From: Teichococcus deserti
Lineage (GTDB): Bacteria; Pseudomonadota; Alphaproteobacteria; Acetobacterales; Acetobacteraceae
DNA length: 64,000 nt
Assembly: GCF_001982615.1 (NCBI RefSeq)
Contig: NZ_MLCO01000054.1
Span: forward strand, 1 to 64,000
Direction: 5' to 3'
Below the pieces are notes generated by a model. That model saw only the letters and a program-made list of their open reading frames with translations. It was not told the origin of the DNA and did no database searches. Both the position numbers and the translations under genes were made by a program. This document shows, piece after piece, positions 16,065 through 25,000 of the stretch. Positions within the stretch are counted from its first letter, which is position 1. Every line of letters begins with the position of its first letter.

Positions 16065-17751
16065 TCAGCGGGTCCGCCAGGGGGCCGACCACAGGCGGAG
16101 CCGGGCGATCAGCGCGGCCAGCAGCAGCAGGCCGAGCTGCAGCACGCCGACCACCGCAGTCTTCGGGCTGATCTCCAGGCGGATATCCTCCCACATGCGC
16201 ATGGCGATGGTGGTGCCGTTGGGAGACGACAGGAACAGGCTGATGATCAGGTCGTCGAAGCCGGCGAGGAACGCGAAGAGGAAGGCGCTGGCGAAGGAGG
16301 CGGCGAGCAGCGGCAGGGTCACGTCGCGGAAGCGGCGCAGCGGGGCCGCGCCCAGGCTGGCGGCGGCGCGTTCCAGGTCGGTATCAAACCGGCGGAGCGC
16401 GGCCACCAGGATAATGACGACATAGGGCAGGCCGGTGACAGTATAGGCGATCCAGAAGCTGGCCAGCGTGCCGTTCAGCCCGAGCCGCACCGCGGTGAAG
16501 AACAGGCCCAGGGCGAGCGCGATATGCGGCAGGATCAATCGGCGCCACCGCCAGCAGCCAGAGCAGCCGCCGCCTCTTGAAGCGCCCGCGGGAAAGCGCC
16601 AGCGCGAAGGGCGTGCCAATGGCCAGGGCCGTCGCGGCGCCGGCCAGCGAGACCACCAGGCTGAAGCCGGTCGCCGCCAGCCAGGCTCTGTCCTCGAAGA
16701 AGGAAAAAAACCAGCGCAGCGACCAGCCGGGCGGCGGGAAGCTGAGATAGGGCGCGCTGCTGAAGGCGATCAGCACGACGACGATCATCGGCGCCAGCAG
16801 CAGGGTCAGCAGCAGCAGGCCATAGGCCCAGAGCAGCGGCGTCGCGACCGGGGCCAGGACCGCGGCGACGGTCGCCGCAGCCCGGCGCAGCACGGGCGGC
16901 ATCGGCAGGCGGCGGGCGGGGGCGGCCGAGGTTTCTTCCCCCGCCATGGCGACGATGCGGCGGCGCAGCAGCAGCATCAGCGCGGTGACGAGGGCCAGCA
17001 GCAGGCAGGCCTGGGCGGCGGCGGTGTCGAATTCGGCGAGCGTGCTGACGCGCACCTCGATCGCCTGGGCCACCAGATAGTCGCCCGGCGCGCCGAGCAA
17101 GGCGGGCGTGATGTAGAAGCCCATGGCCGCCAGGAAGACGAGGGCCGCGCCGGCGCTGACCCCCGGCCAGGACAGCGGCAGGAAGATGGTGGCAAAGGCG
17201 CTGCCCGGCGGCGCGCCCAGGCTGGCGCCGGCGCGCATCAGCGCCGGGTCGATGCGCTGCATGGCGGCGAAGATCGGGAAGACCGCCATCGGCAGCAGGA
17301 TATGCACCATGCCGACATAGCTGCCGAAGCGGTTGAAGACGAGCGGCAGCGGCTCGTCGATCAGCCCCGCTGCCTCCAGCGCGCGGTTGACCAGCCCGTT
17401 GCCGCCAAGGATGGCGACCCAGGCATAGGAGCGGATCAGGATGCTGGTCAGATACGGCACCGCGACCAGCGCCATGATCTGGCCCGACCAGCGCCGCGCG
17501 GCCGTCGCCGCCCAATAGGCCAGCGGATAGGCGACCGACAAGGTCAGCAGCGTCACCACCGCGGCCATGGTGAAGGTTCGGCTGAGGATGCCGAGGAAGG
17601 TGCGCGACGACAGCACCTCCGCCCAGGCGCCCGTCGAAAAAAGCCCGCCCTGGTGCAGGCTGGTCCAGACCACGCTGCCCATCGGCAGGATGAAGCCGAT
17701 GGCCAGCGCAAGCAGCGCCGGCAGCATCAGCAGGAAGGTTCGGTTCGTCAT
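16065..17751 (-). pseudogene. Fused two-domain ABC transporter permease, frameshifted
   Basis: Two PotB/PotC-like permease domains are fused in one reading frame. The first starts MTNRTFLLMLPALL and carries the EAA-loop sequence RAGASLGAPPGSA. The second begins about residue 300 and carries ERAAASLGAAPLRRF. About 404 codons in, near 16539, the frame breaks. Upstream the protein reads LLWLLAVAP; homologous sequence resumes one frame over as LILPHIALALG. Removing the single T at 16539 (A in the sense strand) restores a continuous protein of roughly 560 residues. It is either a recent pseudogene or a one-base sequencing error. Binding-protein remains lie just upstream and pxpABC downstream; no ATPase gene is adjacent, so as sequenced the transporter cannot work. 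Confidence 0.82.
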
Positions 17752-17782
17752 CGGCCCGGGCGGCGCGGTGGTTGGATCGGGT

Positions 17783-17887
17783 TCAGCCGGCCGAGACCCA
17801 CTTCTCCCATTCGGTGATGGCGCGGCGCAGCCCGGTCTGGCCGGTGCTGTCGGTCGCGTTCCAGAAGCCGTAATCCTGCACGATCTG
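17783..17887 (-). pseudogene. C-terminal fragment of an ABC solute-binding protein
   Basis: The last ~34 codons of a PotD-like extracellular binding protein survive (…DYGFWNATDSTGQTGLRR…ITEWEKWVSAG), ending 31 bp before the permease start. Upstream of about 17887 the frame no longer resembles a binding protein and instead runs antisense through the C-terminal part of a LysR regulator. The signal peptide and over 300 residues expected for the family are missing. It sits where the binding-protein gene of this ABC operon should be. Confidence 0.65.
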
Positions 17888-18181
17888 CTGACCGGCATGA
17901 TCTGCGAGGACGGCATGCTGACCCGCTCGGCGATGCTGGCGGGGCTGGGCGTCGCGCTCAGCCGGCCGATGCTGCTGCAGCAGGAGCTGCGCGATGGCTC
18001 GCTCGTCCAGCTGTCGGAGCGCGGCATCGGCAATGGCGAGGATTACTACCTGTGCCTGCGCCAGGACGGCGAGACCGGCGCGCCGGTGCGCCATCTCGCC
18101 GCCTGGCTGCGGGCCGCCGCTCAGGAGCGCGGCGCGGCGGGCAGCGGCAGCCGGAAGGCGGATAGCGGCTCCTCGGCATAG
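17888..18181 (+). pseudogene. C-terminal fragment of a LysR-type regulator
   Basis: Reads as the end of a LysR substrate-binding domain of the GcvA-like kind: MICEDGMLTRSAMLAG followed by LGVALSRPMLL, GSLVQLSE, DYYLCLRQDG and HLAAWLRAA. No helix-turn-helix or first half of the ligand domain precedes it; left of ~17888 the DNA is the antisense of a binding-protein fragment. The normal stop also appears lost, since the frame runs on to 18181 into the end of the convergent 62-residue gene. LysR genes are usually divergent from the operon they control, so the two fragments look like remains of one regulator/transporter pair. Confidence 0.65.
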
Positions 18182-18309
18182 GGGCGCGGGCCGCGCATCA
18201 TCGCCGCGGCCTTTTCCATGTCGCCTGCCAGGCGCAGCAGCTTCGGCAACTCGGTCTCCGGGACGCGCAGGCCGAGGGCGGCCAGCTTCTGCTCGGTGGT
18301 CTCGGTCAT
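18121..18309 (-). CDS. Small GatC/AtzG-like protein (62 aa)
   Basis: A 62-residue protein encoded 10 bp downstream of the amidase on the same strand. It has an N-terminal helix (EQKLAALGLRVPETELPKLL), a second helix and a short tail, YAEEPLSAFRLP. That layout (two helices, then acidic-Pro-x-x-Phe-x-x-Pro) resembles GatC and AtzG, small partners that wrap around amidases such as GatA and AtzE. The resemblance is by eye and moderate. If right, it stabilises the amidase encoded next to it. The alternative is an unrelated small helical protein. Confidence 0.6.
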   Translation of the reverse strand: MTETTEQKLAALGLRVPETELPKLLRLAGDMEKAAAMMRGPRPYAEEPLSAFRLPLPAAPRS

Positions 18310-18319
18310 CGCGCCTCTC

Positions 18320-19762
18320 CTATTCCGCCGCCGCGGCGTCGCGCGCTATGGCCAGGGCCGGCCGCCGGCCGCGCGTCGCCATGATGCGCTCCACCGCATC
18401 GCCGACGCGCAGCACCAGCGCATCCTCGAAGGGGCGGCCGCCGATATGCAGCGAGATCGGCAGGCCAGCGCCGGAGAATCCGTTGCAGACCGCCAGCGCC
18501 GGGCCGCCCAGCACGTTGAAGGGGCGGTTGAAGAACAGCTGCGGGCCGCTGATCATCGCATCCTCGCCGAGCGGCGCCGCGGTCTGGCGCGAGGTCGGAA
18601 AGACCAGCACGTCGACTTCGCGCATCGCCGCCGCCGCCTCGGCCACCAGCCGGGCGCGCTGGCGCTGCGCGTTGATATAGTCGGCCGCCCGCACCAGCGC
18701 CCCGCCCATCAGCCGCACCCGGCCGAAGGCGCCGTAGAGCTCCGGCGAGCGGAGCAGGAAATCCTCGTGGATCGCATAGGATTCCGAGCGCGAGATCAGG
18801 CTGCCCACCGCGTTGTAGTCGCCGAAAGGCGAGAGGGCGACGTCGCGCAGCACGGCGCCCTCGGCCTGCAGCGCCTGCAGCGTCGCCTCGGTGGCGGCCA
18901 GCACCTCGGGCTCGCAGGCGACGTCGGATTCGAAGAAATGCCGCACCACGCCGATGCGCAACCCCCGCACGCCGCCGCCGATGCCGGCGGAGAAATCGAT
19001 CGGCCCGGGATCGGCGCTGCCGGGATCGAGCGGGTCATGCGCCGCCAGCACCTGCATCATCAGCGCGCAGTCTTCCGCCGTCCAGCACATCGGCCCGGCA
19101 TGGTCGAGCGAGAAGGACAGCGGCAGGATGCCGCGCCGGCTGACCAGGCCGTAGCTGGGCTTCAGCCCGGCAATGCCGCACCAGGCCGCCGGGCCGCGGA
19201 TTGAGCCGCCGGTGTCCGAGCCCATCGCCCCCGGCATCAGCCCCGCCGCCACCGCCGCCGCCGAGCCGGAGGAAGAGCCGGAAGGATCCAGTGCCGGGTC
19301 CCAAGGGTTGCGCGCCGGCGGCCAGGGCAGATCGAAAGAAGAACCGCCGATGGCGAATTCCCAGGTGGAGAGCTTGCCCGGGATCACCGCCCCGGCCTGG
19401 CGCAGCAGGCGGACGGTGGTGGCGTCCTCGCCAGGGACATGGTCGCGGAACAGCGCGGAATGGCCGGTCGTGGCGATGCCGGCGGTGTTGTAGATGTCCT
19501 TCAGCCCGATCGGGATGCCATGCAGCGGGCCGCGCCAGTGTCCGGCGGCGATCTCCGCCTCGGCCTGGCGCGCCTCGGCCAGGGCAGCCTCTTCCAGCAG
19601 CAGGAGGACGCTGTTGAGCTGGCCGTCCAGCGCCTTGACGCGGGCGAGGCAGGCCCGGGTCAACTCGACCGGCGACAGCCGCCGCGTCCGGATCAGCTGC
19701 GACAGGGTGGCGATGCTGCTGACATGCAGGTCGGTCTCCAAGGCAGGGCTCCAGGCTGGCAT
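18320..19762 (-). CDS. Amidase signature family enzyme (AtzE/GatA-like)
   Basis: A 480-residue amidase with a complete Ser-cisSer-Lys triad: Lys88 in GLKDIYNTAG, the GSSSGS loop at about 162-167, and nucleophile Ser187 in GSDTGGSIRGP. It hydrolyses an amide, releasing ammonia and a carboxylate; the substrate is not readable. Length is normal for the family. The start ATG (MPAWSPALE) fits the family N-terminus, with helices beginning about residue 13; the frame is open further upstream but that sequence is not protein-like. A 62-residue GatC/AtzG-like gene follows after 10 bp. The DMT transporter on the other strand starts about 120 bp away, so the two could share a control region. Confidence 0.92.
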   Translation of the reverse strand: MPAWSPALETDLHVSSIATLSQLIRTRRLSPVELTRACLARVKALDGQLNSVLLLLEEAALAEARQAEAEIAAGHWRGPLHGIPIGLKDIYNTAGIATTGHSALFRDHVPGEDATTVRLLRQAGAVIPGKLSTWEFAIGGSSFDLPWPPARNPWDPALDPSGSSSGSAAAVAAGLMPGAMGSDTGGSIRGPAAWCGIAGLKPSYGLVSRRGILPLSFSLDHAGPMCWTAEDCALMMQVLAAHDPLDPGSADPGPIDFSAGIGGGVRGLRIGVVRHFFESDVACEPEVLAATEATLQALQAEGAVLRDVALSPFGDYNAVGSLISRSESYAIHEDFLLRSPELYGAFGRVRLMGGALVRAADYINAQRQRARLVAEAAAAMREVDVLVFPTSRQTAAPLGEDAMISGPQLFFNRPFNVLGGPALAVCNGFSGAGLPISLHIGGRPFEDALVLRVGDAVERIMATRGRRPALAIARDAAAAE

Positions 19763-19882
19763 CGTCCGGCAGGCGTCGCTGCGGCGACCTGTGGTTTGCT
19801 GCCGGATATTACAGCAGAAATCATGACAGGCGCCAAACGATCGCCTAGCATGGCCCGCGCAACGGCGAAGGACAAGAGCCCG

Positions 19883-20815
19883 ATGGAGACGCCGGAAGGC
19901 CTGCGCCGCGGCCTGGCCTGGCTGCGCGCGATGCCCGGCAGCGCCGCCCCCCTCGTCGAGCCACATCCGCAGCCCGACCTGAAGCGCGCGGTGCTGATCA
20001 TGCTGGCGGGCATCGCGCTGTTCTCGGTGTTGAACGGCGTGGTGAAAGACCAGGCGCAGCGCTTCCCGGTCAACCAGATCACCTTCTTCCGCAACGCCTT
20101 CGCGCTGCCGCCGCTGCTGCTGATCCTGCTGGCCGGCGGCAAGATCCATCGCCTGCGCATGCGTCAGCCGATGCGCCACCTGACCCATGCGGCGACCATG
20201 ACGCTGTCGCTGATGCTGGCCTATCTCGGCTTCCGCCTGCTGCCGCTGGCCGAGACCACCGCCATCTCCTTCATCCGCCCGCTGATCGTCACCGCGCTGG
20301 CCGCCCCCCTGCTGGGCGAGCGCGTCACCTGGATCTCCTGGCTGGCGGTGCTGCTCGGCTTCGCCGGCGTGATCATCGTCGTGCAGCCCGGGGCCGGGGA
20401 GATCATCGCCATCGGCGCGCTGTGCTCACTGGCCGGCGCCTTCATCGGCGCGCTGAACACGCTGCAGCAGCGCGCCCTGTCGCTGACCGACCACACCATC
20501 GGCATCGCCGTCTGGTACATGGCGATCTCCTCGGCCATGCTGCTGCCGACGCTTTTCCATTCGTGGGTGACGCCAGGCCTGTTCGATCTGCTCGGGCTGA
20601 TCGGCATGGGCGTGGCCTCGGGCCTCTGCACCTACCTCGTCATGCGGCCGCTGGCCTATGCCGGCGCCGCCGCCCTGGCGCCGGTGCAATATACCGGGCT
20701 GCTCTGGTCGATCGTCATCGGCTATCTCTGGTTCGGCGACGTGCCGGGCACCGCCGTGCTGCTGGGATCGGCGGTGGTGATCGCGGCGACGCTGCTGGTG
20801 CTGCGCCGCCGCTGA
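19883..20815 (+). CDS. DMT family transporter (EamA)
   Basis: A 310-residue inner-membrane protein with about ten helices in two EamA repeats. The first repeat starts AVLIMLAGIALFSVLNGVVK and contains the typical TTAISFIRPL; the second starts near residue 170 (ALCSLAGAFIGALNTLQQR). Likely exports a small metabolite. ATG 19883 is chosen because GAAGGA lies 10 bp upstream; in-frame ATGs at 19850 and 19823 would add 11 or 20 residues. It is divergent from the amidase. Substrate unknown. Confidence 0.88.
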   Translation: METPEGLRRGLAWLRAMPGSAAPLVEPHPQPDLKRAVLIMLAGIALFSVLNGVVKDQAQRFPVNQITFFRNAFALPPLLLILLAGGKIHRLRMRQPMRHLTHAATMTLSLMLAYLGFRLLPLAETTAISFIRPLIVTALAAPLLGERVTWISWLAVLLGFAGVIIVVQPGAGEIIAIGALCSLAGAFIGALNTLQQRALSLTDHTIGIAVWYMAISSAMLLPTLFHSWVTPGLFDLLGLIGMGVASGLCTYLVMRPLAYAGAAALAPVQYTGLLWSIVIGYLWFGDVPGTAVLLGSAVVIAATLLVLRRR

Positions 20816-20843
20816 TGCTCCCGCGCTGCCGGCGCCGCGCGCC

Positions 20844-21902
20844 TCAGCCCACGGGTTCGGCGACCCGCGCCGGCGCCAGCTGCCGCAGCACCGGCAGCAC
20901 CTCGCGGCCGAAGCGCTCCAGCGAGGCCAGCACGCGCGGCGCCGGCAGGCCGGAGAAGCCCATGTAGAGGCTCCAATGGCTGGGGGCGAGCAGCTCGAAA
21001 TCCTCGACCAGCCGGGCTGTGACCTGCTCGACCGAGCCGATCGGCGCATGCTCCAGCAGCCAGTCGATGCCGGGCTCGCCCTCGAAGGGAACCTCGCGCA
21101 TGAAGGCGCCGTCGCGCGGCGGCACGGCGTCGCGCAGCGAGAGGGTGGTGCGCATGAAGCGCAGCATGCCCTCGGCGGCGCGGCGCTTCTCGGCCGGGTC
21201 GTCGGTGACGAAGACATAGCGCTGGATGGCGAGCTTCAGCGCCGTCTCCGGCAGGCCGTGCTGGCGCAGCGCCGCCAGCAGCTTCTCCCGCATGCCCAGC
21301 GCGGCGGCGGCGCGGCGGTGCCCCTGGCTGATGAACAGCGACGCGCCGGCCCGCGCCGCGCGCGCCAGCAGCCGCGGCTCGCCACCGGCCAGGAACAGCG
21401 GCGGCATTGTTCCGGGGAAAGCGGCGATCGGGGCGTCCGGCACCTGGTAGTGCTGGCCGTCGAGCTGCACGCGGCCGGTGGTCAGCCCCCGCTCGATCAG
21501 CGCCCAGCCTTCCTCGAGGATGGCGGTGCGCTCCGCCATCGGGATGGAATATGTGGAAAACTCATGCGGCTGGTGGCCGGTGCCGAGGCCCAGATTGACC
21601 CGCCCGCCGGTCAGCGCCTGCAGCATGCCGACCTCCTGCACCACGCGCAGCGGGTGGTGCAGCGGCAGCACCACCACGGCCGGGCCCAGCCGCATGGTCT
21701 TCGTCACCGCGGCGCAATGGGCGACCATCATCAGCGGCGACGGGCAGACCGAGTGGCTGGTGAAGTGGTGCTCGGCGAACCAGGCGGCATCGAAGCCCAG
21801 GCGCTCGGCCAGCCGCACCTTCTCGACCGTCATGCCGAGGATCTCGGCCGGCATCTCGTCGGCGCGGTTCTGCGACATCAGGTTGAACAGGGCGATGTCC
21901 AT
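20844..21902 (-). CDS. LLM class flavin-dependent oxidoreductase
   Basis: A 352-residue luciferase-like monooxygenase family protein with a TIM-barrel layout. Visible family segments are AERLGFDAAWFAEHH, the strand-loop RLGPAVVVLPLHHPLRVVQE, GGRVNLGLGTGHQP and ATGRVQLDG-like sequence. Such enzymes use reduced FMN or F420; the organism type suggests FMN. It stands alone between a convergent DMT transporter and a divergent signalling gene. The partner flavin reductase is not nearby. Substrate unknown. Confidence 0.88.
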   Translation of the reverse strand: MDIALFNLMSQNRADEMPAEILGMTVEKVRLAERLGFDAAWFAEHHFTSHSVCPSPLMMVAHCAAVTKTMRLGPAVVVLPLHHPLRVVQEVGMLQALTGGRVNLGLGTGHQPHEFSTYSIPMAERTAILEEGWALIERGLTTGRVQLDGQHYQVPDAPIAAFPGTMPPLFLAGGEPRLLARAARAGASLFISQGHRRAAAALGMREKLLAALRQHGLPETALKLAIQRYVFVTDDPAEKRRAAEGMLRFMRTTLSLRDAVPPRDGAFMREVPFEGEPGIDWLLEHAPIGSVEQVTARLVEDFELLAPSHWSLYMGFSGLPAPRVLASLERFGREVLPVLRQLAPARVAEPVG

Positions 21903-22014
21903 GGCGAGCGGGCTCCGGCAGCGGCGTCAGAAGGTGGAATGTTGCAGTGCGGAAACGCGCGGCCGCCGTCAAGGGGGAAGCGCGGCCGAAGCCGCTTCGT
22001 GCTAGGACCGGGCG

Positions 22015-25000
22015 ATGCCTCTGCCCCCCGACCGGCTCGCCCTCCTGGCCAGCGATGGCGTGACCCGGCTCTGCCGCGCCGCCGCGCCGCCGATGCTGCT
22101 GCTGGCCGCCGAGGCGGCATCCGACCTCGGCGCCGCGCTGCTGGACCGGGCCTGGGCGCTGGCGCCGCGGCTGGACCCGGGCTGGGCGGCGGTGCCCGGC
22201 GCGCGGCTGACGCTGGCCGATGGCAGCCCGGCGCTGCGCCTGTCGGATGCCGGCGGCACGCCGCTGCGCCCCGGACAGGCGCTGCCGCCGCCGGTGGTGG
22301 CGCGCATCGCCTGCGGGGCGGCGGCCGCGCTGCGCGGCGTGCATGCCGCCGGGCTGGTGCATCGCGACCTGCGCCCGGCGCATCTGCTGGCCGATGCGGC
22401 GGGCGGGGTGCGGCTGACCGGCTTCGGCCGCGCCCGCGCGCCCGAGGCCGCGCCGCCGCCGCTGCCCGGGGAGATGCTGCCCTATGCCGCGCCGGAGCAG
22501 ACCGGGCGGGTCGGCCGGCCGGTCGATGCGCGCAGCGACCTCTATGCGCTGGGCGTCATCCTGTATGAGCAGCTGGCCGGCCGGCCGCCTTTCGCCGCGC
22601 GCGACGCGGCCGAGCTGATCCATGCCCATCTGGCCCGCCCGCCGGCGCCCTTCGCCCCGGCGCTGCAGGCCGCCGCCCCGGCGCTGACGGCCATCGTCCT
22701 GCGGCTGCTGCAGAAGCCGGCGGAGGACCGCTACCAGAGCGCCGCCGGGCTGGAGGCCGATCTGCGCCGCTGCCTGGACGGCGCCGTCTTCGCGCCCGGC
22801 TTCGTCCCCGGCTCCGGCGACATCCCCGACCGGCTGCGCATCCCCGACCGCCTGCAGGGCCGCGCCGCCGAGCTCGCCCGGCTGACCGCGGAATTCGAGG
22901 CGGTGGCGGCGGAGGGATCGGCGCGGCTGGCGCTGGTGGCGGGGCCCGCCGGGGTCGGCAAGTCGGCGCTGGTGCAGGCGCTGCGGGCCGGGCTGGTGCC
23001 GGACCGTGCCCTGCTCGCCGGCGGCAAATGCGAGCAGTTCCGCCGCGACGACCCCTATGCCGCCCTGGCCCAGGCGATGCAGGGGCTGCTGCGCCGGCTG
23101 CTGGCGCTCTCAGGCGCGGCCCAGGCGGAATGGCGCGAGCGGCTGCAGGCGGCGCTGGGCCGCAACGCGGCGGTGCTGCGCGGCCTGCTGCCGGAGCTGG
23201 AGCGGCTGCTCGGCCGGCTCGCCCCGGTCGAGCCGCTGGCGCCGCCCGAGGAGGCCCTGCGCTTCCGCCGTGTCCTGGCCGCCTTCCTGGCCGCCTTCGC
23301 CCGCGCCGAGCGGCCTCTGCTGCTGTTCCTGGACGACATCCAGTGGCTGGACGCCGCCAGCCTGGCGCTGCTCGAGGGGCTGGCCGCCGCGCTGCCGCGC
23401 CATCTGCTGCTGGTCATGGCCTATCGCGACGAGGCGCTGCCGCAGGGCCATCCGCTGGGCCATCCGCTGGCCGCCGCCTTCGCCGCGGCCGGCGTGCCGG
23501 TGGCGAGGCTGACCCTGGCGCCGCTGCCGCCCGCCGCCCTGCAGGCGCTGCTGGCCGAGGCGCTGCACGCGACCCCCGGTGAGCTCGCCCCGCTGTCCGC
23601 GCTGCTGGCGGAGAAGACCGGCGGCAATCCCTTCTTCGCCGGCCATTTCCTGTCCGACCTCGCCGAGGAAGGTTCCCTGTCGTTCGACCCGGCCGCGCGG
23701 CGCTGGCGCTGGGACCTGGCGGGGATCGCGGCGCGGCCGGCCACCACCAATGTCGTCGCGCTGATGGCCGGGCGGCTGGTCCGGCTGGCCGCGGCGCCGC
23801 GCGACCTGCTGGCGACGCTGGCCTGCCTGGGCGGCACCGCCAGCGCCGCGCGCCTGGCCGCCGCCGCCGGCGATACCCCGGCCGCGGTGGAGGACGCGCT
23901 GCGGCCGGCCCTCGACGCCGGCCTCGCCGTGCTGGCCGGCGGGGGCTACGGCTTTCCGCATGACCGCATCCAGGAGGCGGCCTATGCGCTGCTGCCGGAG
24001 GCGGACCGCCCCGCCCGCCACCTGGCCATCGCCCGCCGCCTGGCACCGCATCTGGCCGGCGACGAGGCCGCCCTGCCGGAACTGGTCGGCCAGTACAATC
24101 GCGGCCTGGCGCTCGTCGACGACCCGGCCGAGCGCGACCGCCTGGCCGGGCTGAACCTGGCGGCCGGCCGGCTGGCGCGGCGCGGCACCGCCTTCGCCGC
24201 GGCGCTCGGCCATTTCGAGGCGGCCGCCGCGCTGCTGCCGCCCGGGGCCGCGCCCGACCGCCGCTTCGCCTGCGCCTTCGGCCGGGCGGAAAGCCTCTTT
24301 CTGACCGGCGCGCCGGAGGCGGCCGAGGCGGCGCTGCGCCGGCTGATGGCGACGCCGCTGGCCGCCGCCGACCGCGCGGCGGCGGCGGCGCTGCTGGTCA
24401 CGCTGCTGACGGCACAGGACCGCATCGAGCACGCCGTCGAGGCCTGCCTGGCCTTCCTGGCCGAGAGCGGCACCGCCTGGTCGCCGCATCCCGGCCCCGA
24501 GGCGCCGTGGCACGAATACCGCCTGCTGCGGCAGGAGATGGCCGGCCGCCCGATCGCTGGCCTGGCCGGGCTGCCGCCGGCCGGCGACGCCGCCACCGCC
24601 GCCTTCATGGACGTGCTGGCCGCGGTGCTGCCGCCGGCCTTCTTCAGCGACCAGAACCTGGTCTGCCTGGTGCTCTGCCGCATGGCGCGGATCAGCCTGG
24701 CCGAGGGGCGCTGCGACGCCTCGGCGCTGGGCTTCGCCTATCTCGGCATGGTGCTCGGCCCGTTCTTCGGCGAGTTCCGCGACGGCTTCGCCTTCGGCGC
24801 GCTCGGCCAGGCCCTGGTCGAGCAGGCCCAGGCGCCGCGCTACGAGGCAAGGGTGCGGATGTGCTTCGCCTATCACGTGGCGCCCTGGACCTGGCCGGTG
24901 GCGCGCTCGCTGCCCCTGCTGCGCCGCGCCTTCGCCACCGCCGTCGAGGTCGGCGACGTCACCTATTGCGGCTTCTGCGCCTGCACCCTGGTGACCAGCC

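Noticed and set aside
17567-18181. A single 204-residue plus-strand gene ending in LysR-like sequence
   Set aside because: Its first half is antisense of the permease and binding-protein fragment; only the part after about 17888 resembles a LysR protein.
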